A DNA stretch of 28,976 bases from a virus, in the IMG/VR virus record IMGVR_UViG_3300045999_010060, positions 1 through 28,976 of that record. The stretch is one strand, 5' to 3'. The notes below the pieces were generated by a model that was given only the letters and a program-made list of their open reading frames with translations, made no database searches and was not told the DNA's origin. Numbering within the stretch: position 1 is the stretch's first letter; each line of letters starts with the position of its first letter. Below, one piece after another: positions 17,568 to 25,816 of this stretch. The position numbers were made by a program, and so were the translations under genes.

Positions 17568-19270
17568 TGCCCAAGATCAAGTCACATAAAACAGTTGAGC
17601 AAATTGCAAAGAAGCATCGTCTTGATGTTTCTTTCATACAAAAGCAACTTGACATGGGAGAACCCATTGAGCATGAGCATACAAAAGATCATGATCTTGC
17701 CAAAGATATTGCTCTTCAGCACTTGGACGAAATTCCAGATTATTATACTCGTTTGAAAAAAATGGAAGCAGATGCCAAAAAGCATCACAAAAAATTTAAA
17801 GATGTTACTGAGGAAGGTCTTCGCGATTGGTTTGGAAAATCCAAATCAAAGGATGGAAAATCCGGTTGGGTCAATGTAGTGACTGGTGGAACTTGTGCAA
17901 GTGATGAACCTGGAGAGGGTGTCCCCAAATGTGTTTCATCTGCGAAAAGGGCAAGCATGACTCCAGCAGAAAGACTTTCGGCAGCAAGAAGAAAAAAAGA
18001 AGCAGATCCTGGACAACAACAAAAAACAGGATCTGCAAAACCAACCTATGTTTCTACAGATTCACCTAAGAAGAAAATGAAAGAAGAAATGGATGTGCAG
18101 GAAGCAAAAGATAAACCAGGCAAAGGTAGCGGAAAAAAAGATGCTTGCTACAGTAAGGTCAAGTCTCGTTATAGTGTCTGGCCAAGTGCATATGCTTCCG
18201 GTGCTCTTGTAAAATGCCGTAAAGTTGGCGCAGCGAACTGGGGAAATAAATCTGAAGCAGTTGAAGAACAAAGATACTGCCCTCTTTGCGATAAGAGGGA
18301 AACAAGATCTGAATGTTCGTATGGAGAAAAAGCCTGGGATAAGGTTTCTGTGAAAGACGAAGAATATTCAATGGCAAGATCGGAACTAAAAACCATTGTT
18401 AATGCTGTGAAGAGACTTCAATCAAAAGTTGGTAGGGGAGAAGGAGATCTTGAGGCATGGGTACAATCAAAAATTACCAAAGCAGCAGACTATATTGACA
18501 CTGCAGCAGATTATGTTAATAGTGGAGAAATGGAAGAGGCATGTTGGTCTGGATATAAGCAAGTTGGGATGAAAAAGAAGGGCAAAAAGATCGTCCCAAA
18601 TTGTGTTCCAGCAACAGAACAAACTATTCAAGATTTGAATGGAAATACTTTTGCGGAGGTCATTGACTTAATAAAACCAGATCCAATCAAAGGTTTTAGA
18701 TCTCAAGTCAAGGAAGCAACAAGACTCCAGGCACAAACTGGAAACGTAATTGCGGTTTCTCTTTCTTGGAGAGGTAAGTACTATTCTCTCAAGATGTTCT
18801 TCCCACAAGTAAAAATTCCAACTCGCAAAGAAATTAGTGATGAGTTACAGAAAGTATATCCTGGATGCATTGTAGTTTACCACTCAGTATCAGAAATTCA
18901 ACCTGGACAACCATTAATTCAACCATTTGGACCTCAAGGTGGCAGTTTTGCAAAACCAGGTCCAAGTAAAAATTATGTAAAAACTATGGGAGAAGGAGTT
19001 GAAGTTGATGAGGATTGGCAGAAGGTAAATCGTCAGGACAAGACAGATGGTTTAAGTCCAGAAGCAGTTAAAGCATATCGTAGAGAAAATCCAGGTTCAA
19101 AACTTCAAACTGCAGTTACTGAAAAGAATCCAGAAGGAAAAAGAGCAAAACGTCGTGCTTCGTTTTGTCGCAGAATGAAAGGTATGAAATCAAAATTAAC
19201 TTCTGCAGAAACTGCAAGAGATCCGGATTCAAGAATTAATAAAGCACTTCGTCGCTGGAACTGTAATTAA
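17567..19270 (+). CDS. Multidomain mosaic protein in the terminase block, function unknown
   Basis: A 567-residue, Lys/Arg-rich protein with at least six segments. Residues 1-75 ('KTVEQIAKKHRLDVSFIQKQ', then HEHTKDHDLAKDIALQHLDE) resemble what I remember as DUF5661. Residues 82-145 ('DWFGKSKSKDGKSGWVNVVT', C110, C122, 'MTPAERLSAARRKK') resemble DUF5872-like proteins. Residues 191-228 are a 'ACYSKVKSRYSVWPSAYASG' motif. A Cys cluster lies at C238, C241 and C250. Residues 265-350 are helical ('KITKAADYIDTAADYV'). Residues 394-442 form a domain shared with the 105-residue protein at 25975. Residues 483-567 ('DGLSPEAVKAYRRENPGSKL' ... 'SFCRRMKGM' ... 'ALRRWNC') resemble a C-terminal domain found in many phage proteins (DUF6321, from memory). 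It sits between gp16 and gp17. A packaged or DNA-associated virion protein is possible; no enzymatic motif was identified. Confidence 0.8.
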   Translation: MPKIKSHKTVEQIAKKHRLDVSFIQKQLDMGEPIEHEHTKDHDLAKDIALQHLDEIPDYYTRLKKMEADAKKHHKKFKDVTEEGLRDWFGKSKSKDGKSGWVNVVTGGTCASDEPGEGVPKCVSSAKRASMTPAERLSAARRKKEADPGQQQKTGSAKPTYVSTDSPKKKMKEEMDVQEAKDKPGKGSGKKDACYSKVKSRYSVWPSAYASGALVKCRKVGAANWGNKSEAVEEQRYCPLCDKRETRSECSYGEKAWDKVSVKDEEYSMARSELKTIVNAVKRLQSKVGRGEGDLEAWVQSKITKAADYIDTAADYVNSGEMEEACWSGYKQVGMKKKGKKIVPNCVPATEQTIQDLNGNTFAEVIDLIKPDPIKGFRSQVKEATRLQAQTGNVIAVSLSWRGKYYSLKMFFPQVKIPTRKEISDELQKVYPGCIVVYHSVSEIQPGQPLIQPFGPQGGSFAKPGPSKNYVKTMGEGVEVDEDWQKVNRQDKTDGLSPEAVKAYRRENPGSKLQTAVTEKNPEGKRAKRRASFCRRMKGMKSKLTSAETARDPDSRINKALRRWNCN

Positions 19271-19285
19271 TAAGTAGGTTATATT

Positions 19286-20932
19286 ATGTCAAATGATGTT
19301 TACCTTGGTAATCCGCTTTTAAAAAAAGCAAATACTCCAATTGAATTTACACAAGAGCAAATTTTAGAATTTGTGAAGTGTAAAGACGATCCTGTTTATT
19401 TTGCAAACAATTATGTAAAAATTGTAACCCTGGATCATGGTCTACAAACATTCAAACCATATCATTTCCAAGAAAAGTTAATTAATAACTTTCATAATCA
19501 CAGATTTAATATCTGCAAGATGCCACGACAGACTGGTAAATCCACAACTGTTGTGTCTTTTCTACTTCATTATGCAGTGTTTAATGATAACGTGAATATT
19601 GGTATTCTTGCAAACAAAGCAGCAACAGCAAGAGAACTTTTGGATAGATTGCAGACTGCATATGAGAATCTACCAAAATGGATGCAGCAGGGAATTATAT
19701 CATGGAACAAAGGTTCCTTGGAATTGGAAAATGGATCTAAGATCCTAGCTGCTTCCACATCTGCATCTGCTGTCCGAGGAATGTCATTCAATATTCTATT
19801 TTTGGACGAATTTGCGTTCGTTCCAAATCACATTGCAGATTCATTCTTTGCGTCCGTATATCCAACAATTACTTCAGGTAAACAAACTAAAGTTATAATT
19901 GTTTCTACTCCACATGGTATGAATCACTTCTACCGAATGTGGCATGATGCTGAGAAAGGTAAAAATGAATATGTTTTCACGGACGTTCATTGGAGTGAAG
20001 TTCCTGGGAGAGATGAGGAGTGGAAAAAGCAGACTATTGCAAACACTTCTGAACAGCAATTTAAAGTTGAGTTTGAATGCGAATTCCTTGGATCTGTTGA
20101 TACCCTTATCGCTCCATCTAAACTCAGAACGCTCGTCTACGACGCCCCCAAGACTCGTAGCGCGGGTTTAGATGTTTATGTGGATCCAGAGGACAATCAT
20201 GATTATCTAATCACTGTAGACGTTGCCAGAGGGGTGGGAAATGACTATTCAGCATTCACTGTTGTGGACATTACAGAATTCCCTCATAAGGTAGTTGCCA
20301 AATATAGAAATAATGAAATCAAGCCAATGCTATTTCCAAGCATTATTCATGAAACAGCAACAGCATATAACAACGCATATATTTTATGTGAAGTTAATGA
20401 TGTGGGGGATCAAGTAGCAAGTATTATTCAATATGATTTAGAATATAATAATCTTCTGATGTGTTCTATGAGAGGTAGAGCAGGTCAAATCGTTGGGCAA
20501 GGATTTTCTGGAAAGAAAACTCAACTTGGTGTTAAGATGTCAAAAACTGTCAAGAAGGTTGGGTGCTTAAATCTCAAGACAATGATTGAAGAAAGTAAAT
20601 TAATATTGAATGATTATGAAATTATCAGTGAACTTACTACTTTTATTCAGAAGCACAACTCCTTTGAGGCAGAAGAAGGATGTAATGATGACCTTGCAAT
20701 GTGTCTTGTAATATACGCTTGGTTAGTTGCCCAAGATTATTTTAAAGAACTCACTGATCAAGATGTCAGAAAACGTTTGTATGAGGAGCAGAAAAATCAA
20801 ATTGAACAGGACATGGCACCTTTTGGATTCGTGTCTGATGGATTAGACACCAGTAGTTTTGTTGATGTGGATGGTGATAGATGGTTTGTTGATGAATATG
20901 GAGATCGTGCTTATATGTGGGAATACATGTAA
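19286..20932 (+). CDS. 17: gp17, terminase large subunit (packaging ATPase/nuclease)
   Basis: gp17 is the DNA-packaging motor and headful nuclease docked on the portal. In the N-terminal ATPase domain I see the Walker A motif 'MPRQTGKSTT' (residues 79-88, Lys85), the Walker B 'ILFLDEFAF' (170-178, Asp174, Glu175) and the coupling motif 'VSTPHG' (206-211). The C-terminal RNase H-like nuclease has the three acidic positions expected from T4 (D401, E458, D542): Asp312 in 'TVDVARGVGNDYSAF', Glu369 in 'LCEVND', and Asp468/Asp469 in 'GCNDDLAM'. All key residues are present, so it should be active. Length is 548 residues against 610 in T4. No late promoter box directly precedes it, and the gene downstream starts on the base after its stop. 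Confidence 0.96.
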   Translation: MSNDVYLGNPLLKKANTPIEFTQEQILEFVKCKDDPVYFANNYVKIVTLDHGLQTFKPYHFQEKLINNFHNHRFNICKMPRQTGKSTTVVSFLLHYAVFNDNVNIGILANKAATARELLDRLQTAYENLPKWMQQGIISWNKGSLELENGSKILAASTSASAVRGMSFNILFLDEFAFVPNHIADSFFASVYPTITSGKQTKVIIVSTPHGMNHFYRMWHDAEKGKNEYVFTDVHWSEVPGRDEEWKKQTIANTSEQQFKVEFECEFLGSVDTLIAPSKLRTLVYDAPKTRSAGLDVYVDPEDNHDYLITVDVARGVGNDYSAFTVVDITEFPHKVVAKYRNNEIKPMLFPSIIHETATAYNNAYILCEVNDVGDQVASIIQYDLEYNNLLMCSMRGRAGQIVGQGFSGKKTQLGVKMSKTVKKVGCLNLKTMIEESKLILNDYEIISELTTFIQKHNSFEAEEGCNDDLAMCLVIYAWLVAQDYFKELTDQDVRKRLYEEQKNQIEQDMAPFGFVSDGLDTSSFVDVDGDRWFVDEYGDRAYMWEYM

Positions 20933-21163
20933 ATGGATTTAGACAAGCAGATAAAACTTGGACATTTGTTACTCGCAGATAGAAAATGTAGAGTCTGCGG
21001 GGAAATGAAAAATTTAATAGACGGATTTTATAGAACAAGAAAAGATCGTGGTCCTGTTTCTTCATCATATTCATATGAGTGTAAGGAGTGTACGATAAGG
21101 AGAATAATAGGAAGTAAAAAGACTGTCTCCCGATCAACAAATTGGGAATATCCTGATTGGTAG
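20933..21163 (+). CDS. Small zinc-finger protein (CxxC-CxxC) between gp17 and gp18
   Basis: The 76-residue protein has two knuckles, C19-x2-C22 ('CRVCGEMKNL') and C50-x2-C53 ('CKEC'), separated by 27 residues with 'FYRTRKDRG' between them. This spacing fits a treble-clef or HNH/endonuclease VII-like zinc-binding fold, but I see no catalytic His-Asn-His set, so a zinc-binding structural or nucleic-acid-binding role is safer. The ATG directly abuts the gp17 stop (TAAATG) and no ribosome-binding site is seen, implying coupling to gp17. T4 has no gene here. The antisense reading frame over this region is a shadow. Confidence 0.75.
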   Translation: MDLDKQIKLGHLLLADRKCRVCGEMKNLIDGFYRTRKDRGPVSSSYSYECKECTIRRIIGSKKTVSRSTNWEYPDW

Positions 21164-21202
21164 ATATTCACGTCAAGTTTCCCCTGTGTAAAGTATCTTT
21201 TT

Positions 21203-21210
21203 AATAAATA
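21203..21210 (+). promoter_or_regulatory. Late promoter box AATAAATA upstream of gp18
   Basis: The box lies 36 bases before the gp18 ATG in the 82-base gap after the zinc-finger gene. A GGAG ribosome-binding site (21236-21239, in CACGGAGA) precedes the ATG. Confidence 0.7.
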
Positions 21211-21245
21211 TTTTTTAGATAAACTGAGATTTCACGGAGAAAAAA

Positions 21246-23450
21246 ATGGCGACTCCTCAATTATCTCCAGGCGTACTCGTCAGGGAAGTTGATTTAACTG
21301 TAGGAAGAGCTGATAATGTTTTAGATAATATTGGCGCAATCGCTGGACCCTTCCCAATTGGACCTGTTGATTTCCCAATTGATATTGCAACCGAACAAGA
21401 TTTAATCAATACATTTGGCAAACCAATTTCAACAGACTCGCAGTATGAGTACTGGATGAGTGCTTCATCATACCTTTCATATGGTGGCGTACTTAAGGTA
21501 GTTAGAACTGGTGGTTCAACCTTAAATAACGCAAATGCAGGGGTTGGTGCAGCATCAACATCAGCATTGAAGATTGACAACTATGATGATTATACAAATA
21601 ATCATTCGGACGGAAATAACTTTACCTTTGCGGCAAAGAACCCAGGATCTTGGGCAAACAATCTAAAGGTATGTGTTATTGATGACTTAGGAGATCAAAT
21701 CATTGGCGTTAATACTACCAACGTCGGTGCTCTTGGTGCTCAAATTGGATTTGGTGTTACTACACCTCTCACTTCAGTAACTTTACCTGGTGCAGGTTCT
21801 ACCTCATCATTTACCGGTTATCTCAAGGGTATCATTACGGGCATCACTACAGATGCAACTAACAGCAACAGCACCATTACCGTAAAGGTAACTTCAAGAG
21901 TTTCTTCAACTGGAACTGAAACTCAAATTAATTATGCTGAAGGTACTTCTTTTGCAGCATTTGCAGCAACTCAGACTGTTAACTTTATAAATTCATCAGG
22001 TGCTTCCGCTGGAACTGCAACTGTCGCTTCTGTTTCTGATTGGTATAATCAACAAACTCTTGGATTGACCAACACTACAATCTATTGGAAGTCTATTGCA
22101 CCTAAACCTGCAACAAATAGATATTCCTTAGATAGAAATGGAAAGAATGATGCTATTCACGTTGTTGTAGTTGATGATCTTGGAACAATTACTGGAAACC
22201 AAGGAACTATTCTTGAAAAGCACGTAAGTCTTTCTAAGGCTCTTGATTCTGTTTCTGCGGTCAATTCTCCACAGAAAATTTGGTATGAGCAATATCTTGC
22301 AGATTTCTCATCACAAGTTTATGCTGGCGGAAATCCATCAAGTGCTGCAGATGCTTACTGGGGTACTGCACCAAGAGCAACTGGATTTACCACATATTCT
22401 GGCGTTCCTTCTGCTTCCTTTACACCAGTCTCCACTGCAAGTGGTCTTTGGGGTTCCAATGCTCAGGACGTAACCTTTAGTGCAATTGGAAATAAAACTT
22501 ACACTCTTGGTGGTGGTGTTGATTATTCTGCTTCTGGTGGAATGAAGGCAACGCTTGGGGACTTGATCACTTCTTACGATAAGTTTTCCAATAAGGATGA
22601 AATTCAAGTAGACTACTTAATCATGGGTCCTGGTATGGACAACGTTGCAGATTCTCAAGCAAAAGCAAGTTATCTAATTTCTCTTGCAGAGCAAAGAAAG
22701 GATTGTGTAGCAACTGTTGGACCTCACAAATCTGATCTGGTTGGTGTCACCAATACTACAACTCAGACAAACAATCTTGTTAAGTACTTTAGTTCTCTAC
22801 CATCTTCTTCATACGCAATCTTTGATAGTGGATACAAGTACACCTACGACAGATTCAACAATAAGTTTGTCTATGTTCCTTGTAACGCAGACGTTGCTGG
22901 TCTAATGTGCCGCACCAACATTGTTGCATATCCTTGGTTCTCTCCTGCTGGTCAGCAGAGAGGCATTATCAACAATGCAATCAAACTTGCATATAATCCA
23001 AATAAAGCACAGAGAGATCAACTTTACCCACAAAGAGTTAACGCAATTGTAACTCAACCAGGTATTGGTACTCTCCTGTTTGGCGATAAAACTGCTCTTG
23101 GTTACGCATCTGCATTTGATAGAATCAACGTTCGTCGCTTGTTCCTCACTATTGAGCAAGCACTCCAAAGAGCTGCTCAGGCACAACTCTTTGAATTGAA
23201 CGATGAACTGACAAGAGCAAACTTTAAGAACATTGTTGAACCTTATCTCCGTGATGTTCAGGCAAAGAGAGGTCTCTATGGATTCCTTGTAGTCTGTGAC
23301 ACAACTAATAACACTCCTGACGTTATTGATAATAATGAGTTTAGAGCGGACATCTTCCTGAAGCCCGCCAAGTCTATTAATTATGTAACTCTTACCTTTG
23401 TTGCAACCCGCACAGGCGTAAGTTTTGAAGAAGTTGCAGGTACTGTTTGA
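21246..23450 (+). CDS. 18: gp18, contractile tail sheath protein
   Basis: The sheath protein forms the contractile outer tail. The N-terminus 'SPGVLVREVDLTVGRADNVL' and 'DLINTFGKPISTDSQYEYWM' and the block 'AAKNPGSWANNLKVCVID' are typical of T4-type sheath proteins. The C-terminal part contains 'FDRINVRRLFLTIEQALQRA' and 'FVATRTGVSFEE', which form the conserved core that folds around the tube. It has 734 residues against 659 in T4; residues about 165-260, rich in Ser, Thr and Gly, are a candidate surface insertion. The gene has its own late promoter and a good GGAG ribosome-binding site, consistent with the need for many copies (well over 100 per T4 tail). Its codon choice (more CGT/CGC arginine codons near the end) looks different from the AGA-rich fibre genes by eye. 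Confidence 0.95.
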   Translation: MATPQLSPGVLVREVDLTVGRADNVLDNIGAIAGPFPIGPVDFPIDIATEQDLINTFGKPISTDSQYEYWMSASSYLSYGGVLKVVRTGGSTLNNANAGVGAASTSALKIDNYDDYTNNHSDGNNFTFAAKNPGSWANNLKVCVIDDLGDQIIGVNTTNVGALGAQIGFGVTTPLTSVTLPGAGSTSSFTGYLKGIITGITTDATNSNSTITVKVTSRVSSTGTETQINYAEGTSFAAFAATQTVNFINSSGASAGTATVASVSDWYNQQTLGLTNTTIYWKSIAPKPATNRYSLDRNGKNDAIHVVVVDDLGTITGNQGTILEKHVSLSKALDSVSAVNSPQKIWYEQYLADFSSQVYAGGNPSSAADAYWGTAPRATGFTTYSGVPSASFTPVSTASGLWGSNAQDVTFSAIGNKTYTLGGGVDYSASGGMKATLGDLITSYDKFSNKDEIQVDYLIMGPGMDNVADSQAKASYLISLAEQRKDCVATVGPHKSDLVGVTNTTTQTNNLVKYFSSLPSSSYAIFDSGYKYTYDRFNNKFVYVPCNADVAGLMCRTNIVAYPWFSPAGQQRGIINNAIKLAYNPNKAQRDQLYPQRVNAIVTQPGIGTLLFGDKTALGYASAFDRINVRRLFLTIEQALQRAAQAQLFELNDELTRANFKNIVEPYLRDVQAKRGLYGFLVVCDTTNNTPDVIDNNEFRADIFLKPAKSINYVTLTFVATRTGVSFEEVAGTV

Positions 23451-23459
23451 TCATTATTC

Positions 23460-23467
23460 AATAAATA
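23460..23467 (+). promoter_or_regulatory. Late promoter box AATAAATA upstream of gp19
   Basis: The box sits 22 bases before the GTG start of gp19, in the 38-base gap after gp18. Confidence 0.7.
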
Positions 23468-23471
23468 ACCT

Positions 23472-23480
23472 TAAGGAGGT
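23472..23480 (+). promoter_or_regulatory. Very strong Shine-Dalgarno sequence of gp19
   Basis: TAAGGAGGT is an almost full-length complement of the 3' end of 16S rRNA. Its position 8 bases before the GTG at 23489 fixes the start of gp19. It is the strongest ribosome-binding site in the window. Confidence 0.85.
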
Positions 23481-23488
23481 AACGAATC

Positions 23489-24073
23489 GTGGCAAGACTC
23501 AAGACAATCTCTCAATTTAAGAGTGCTTTAAGTGGTGGTGGTGCTCGTCCCAATCTATTTGAAGTTGAGTTAACAACTTTCCCAGCTGGAATTTCCTGGG
23601 ATGCAGATAAATTCAAATATCTGTGCAAGGCAGCTGCACTTCCAGCATCAAACATTTCACCAATTGATGTTCCTTTTAGAGGAAGAATTTTCAAAGTTGC
23701 TGGTGATAGAACAATTGATGCTTGGACAGTAACCATTATCAATGATGAAGACTTCAAACTCAGAAGAGCATTTGAAGCATGGACCGAACTAATTGCAAAA
23801 CTTGATAATAACTTGGGTGCAACTCAACCAGCTGCATATATGAGTAATGCAACTGTTTATCAACTTGGAAGAGGTGCTCAAATAAACAGCACCACTAACG
23901 CTGGTGCTGATAGTTCTATTCTCGCTGCATATAATTTCGTTGATATCTTCCCAACAAGCGTATCAAATATTGATCTTTCATATGATAGTGGAGACACTAT
24001 TGAGGAGTTCACTGTTGAATTCCAAGTTCAATCTTACGAAATTATCAGCGGAACTACAGCAGCTAAAGTCTAA
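23489..24073 (+). CDS. 19: gp19, tail tube protein
   Basis: gp19 builds the inner tail tube through which DNA passes. Matches to T4 gp19 are clear: 'ARPNLFEVEL' (T4: ARPNLFQVEI), 'CKAAALPASNI' (T4: CKATALPAGIV), 'VAGDRTIDAWTVTIINDEDF' (T4: VAGDRTFDDWTVTVMNDEAH), and near the C-terminus 'DIFPTSVSNIDLSYDS' (T4: GLWPTNVGELQLDWDS). It has 194 residues against 163 in T4, with a small insert around residues 125-150. The start is a GTG, chosen because it follows an excellent Shine-Dalgarno sequence. The TAA stop overlaps the late promoter of gp20. Confidence 0.96.
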   Translation: MARLKTISQFKSALSGGGARPNLFEVELTTFPAGISWDADKFKYLCKAAALPASNISPIDVPFRGRIFKVAGDRTIDAWTVTIINDEDFKLRRAFEAWTELIAKLDNNLGATQPAAYMSNATVYQLGRGAQINSTTNAGADSSILAAYNFVDIFPTSVSNIDLSYDSGDTIEEFTVEFQVQSYEIISGTTAAKV

Positions 24074-24079
24074 TAAATA
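24072..24079 (+). promoter_or_regulatory. Late promoter box AATAAATA upstream of gp20
   Basis: The box includes the last two bases of the gp19 stop codon and lies 30 bases before the gp20 ATG. Confidence 0.65.
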
Positions 24080-24108
24080 GACGAAAGGCAACCAGAAAAA
24101 AATAAATT

Positions 24109-25788
24109 ATGGCAAGATTGTTTGGATTCTCCATTGAGGATAACGAACCATTATCTCCGGGTGTAGTCAGTCCAGTTCCTCAAAATAATGAGGACGGGAC
24201 TGACCACTACCTGAGTAGTGGTTTTTTTGGTTCATATGTTGATATTGAAGGAGTTTATAGAACAGAGTTTGATCTAATTAAAAGATATCGCGAAATGGCA
24301 CTTCACCCAGAATGTGATAGTGCCATTGAAGATATTGTAAATGAGGCTATTGTATCAGATACGAATGATACTCCTGTAGAAATTGAACTTTCCAACTTGA
24401 ATGCAAGTGATGGAATCAAGAAGAAGATCAGGCAGGAATTTAAATATATTCTTTCTCTTTTAGACTTTGATAAAAAGTCTCACGAAATTTATAGAAATTG
24501 GTATGTAGATGGTAGATTATACTACCACAAGGTAATTGACTTAAAGAATCCTCATGAAGGGATTCAAGAGTTGCGTTACATAGACCCAATGAAAATGCGG
24601 TATGTAAGGCAACAAAAAAAGAGCGAAAAGGACAAATATAGATTATCAAATATTAACTCAGACAATCCAATGGATTTTGAGTTTCCTGAAATTGAGGAAT
24701 ATTTCATTTATAATCCAAAAATGACATTCCCAGCAAGCAATCCATCTTCACTGGGTGGTACTGCTGGAATCAAAATGTCAAAAGATTCTATTACTTATTG
24801 CACATCAGGTCTTGTAGATAGAAACAAGGGATCAACACTTTCATATCTTCATAAAGCAATTAAGTCACTCAATCAACTTCGTATGATTGAGGACTCACTG
24901 GTTATTTACAGATTGTCTCGTGCCCCAGAAAGAAGAATTTTCTACATTGATGTAGGTAATCTCCCCAAGGTAAAAGCAGAACAATATCTTCGCGATGTTA
25001 TGATGCGTTATCGCAATAAACTTGTTTATGATGCAAATACGGGAGAAATCCGTGATGACAAAAAGTTTATGGCAATGCTTGAAGATTTTTGGCTTCCTCG
25101 CCGTGAAGGTGGAAGAGGTACTGAAATTTCAACTCTTCCAGGTGGTCAAAACCTTGGAGAAATTACCGATATTGAATATTTCAAGAAAAAACTATATCGT
25201 TCTCTAAATGTTCCTCCCTCAAGAATGGATGGAGAAGGTGGATTTAATCTTGGCAGATCATCGGAGATTCTTCGCGACGAAGTTAAATTCAGCAAGTTTG
25301 TTGCTCGTTTAAGAAAGAGATTCTCATACATGTTCCATGATATGCTGAGAACTCAACTCATTCTCAAAAATATCATTACTCCAGAGGATTGGGGTATTAT
25401 GGAAGAGCATATTCAATATGACTTCCTCTATGACAACCACTTTGCAGAACTTAAGGATGCAGAACTTCTCAACGAAAGATTAAATATGGTTCAAATCGCA
25501 GAACCTTATGTTGGTAAGTATTTCTCGCAAGATTATTTGAGAAGAAAAATCCTTCGCCAAACTGATGAAGAAATTATTGAACAGAATAAACTTATTGAAA
25601 AAGAAATAAAGGATGGGATTATTCCTGATCCAAGTATTTCGGTAGATCCAACAACGGGTATGCCTTTAGATCAAACTTCACAAATGGATCTTGGACAACC
25701 AGTAATGGAACCAAATCTTGATGCCCAGGGTGCCGCAACAGAAGCAAGTGGAAAAATTGCAGAAATGCCCAAGGGCGGTGAGATATAA
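24109..25788 (+). CDS. 20: gp20, portal protein
   Basis: The portal dodecamer at the unique capsid vertex is the docking point for terminase and neck and nucleates head assembly. Conserved blocks are 'RYREMALHPECDSAIEDIVN' (about residues 61-80), 'YIDPMKMRYVRQ', 'LSYLHKAIKSLNQLRMIEDS' and 'VIYRLSRAPERRIFYIDVGN' in mid-protein, and 'TEISTLPGGQNLGEITDIEY' followed by 'LNVPPSRM'. It has 559 residues against 524 in T4. The N-terminal segment 'HYLSSGFFGSYVDIEGVYRT' is encoded over a terminator-shaped hairpin (24203-24228). The gp20 gene is the classical diversity marker of T4-like cyanophages. The C-terminus is Pro/Asp/Gln-rich and probably flexible. Its stop codon lies inside the next late promoter box. 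Confidence 0.96.
   Translation: MARLFGFSIEDNEPLSPGVVSPVPQNNEDGTDHYLSSGFFGSYVDIEGVYRTEFDLIKRYREMALHPECDSAIEDIVNEAIVSDTNDTPVEIELSNLNASDGIKKKIRQEFKYILSLLDFDKKSHEIYRNWYVDGRLYYHKVIDLKNPHEGIQELRYIDPMKMRYVRQQKKSEKDKYRLSNINSDNPMDFEFPEIEEYFIYNPKMTFPASNPSSLGGTAGIKMSKDSITYCTSGLVDRNKGSTLSYLHKAIKSLNQLRMIEDSLVIYRLSRAPERRIFYIDVGNLPKVKAEQYLRDVMMRYRNKLVYDANTGEIRDDKKFMAMLEDFWLPRREGGRGTEISTLPGGQNLGEITDIEYFKKKLYRSLNVPPSRMDGEGGFNLGRSSEILRDEVKFSKFVARLRKRFSYMFHDMLRTQLILKNIITPEDWGIMEEHIQYDFLYDNHFAELKDAELLNERLNMVQIAEPYVGKYFSQDYLRRKILRQTDEEIIEQNKLIEKEIKDGIIPDPSISVDPTTGMPLDQTSQMDLGQPVMEPNLDAQGAATEASGKIAEMPKGGEI
24203..24228 (+). terminator. Terminator-like hairpin inside the gp20 5' coding region
   Basis: ACCACTAC (24203-24210) pairs perfectly with GTAGTGGT (24215-24222) around a CTGA tetraloop and is followed by a T run through 24228. 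This is the shape of an intrinsic terminator on the + strand, about 95 bases into gp20 and about 125 bases after its late promoter box. It may end gp18/gp19 transcripts or attenuate gp20; it may also be a by-product of the conserved peptide encoded there. Confidence 0.45.
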
Positions 25789-25791
25789 ATA
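25784..25791 (+). promoter_or_regulatory. Late promoter box TATAAATA (exact T4 consensus)
   Basis: The octamer is identical to the T4 late consensus. It contains the gp20 stop codon (25786-25788) and lies 26 bases before the gp67-like ATG. Confidence 0.75.
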
Positions 25792-25816
25792 AAGAAAATA
25801 TTATTGGGTTTTAAAA

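Noticed and set aside
20137-20160. CTACGA...TCGTAG inverted repeat in gp17
   Set aside because: Only six base pairs with a 12-base loop and no T-tract; likely chance within a locally GC-rich coding stretch.
20766-21140. Antisense reading frame of 124 codons across the gp17 end and the zinc-finger gene
   Set aside because: It lies entirely opposite two well-supported + strand coding regions, has no ribosome-binding site or promoter box that I can see, and its His/Tyr-rich composition looks like a shadow.
20933-21163. Zinc-finger gene as a functional HNH homing endonuclease
   Set aside because: Only the cysteine ligands are visible; I found no His-Asn-His catalytic set and the protein is very short.
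21257-21580. Antisense reading frame of 107 codons over the start of gp18
   Set aside because: It is fully contained in the conserved sheath gene on the other strand; no independent coding signal is visible.
22902-23186. Antisense reading frame of 94 codons over the gp18 C-terminal core
   Set aside because: It mirrors the most conserved part of gp18 and is explained by codon bias on the sense strand.
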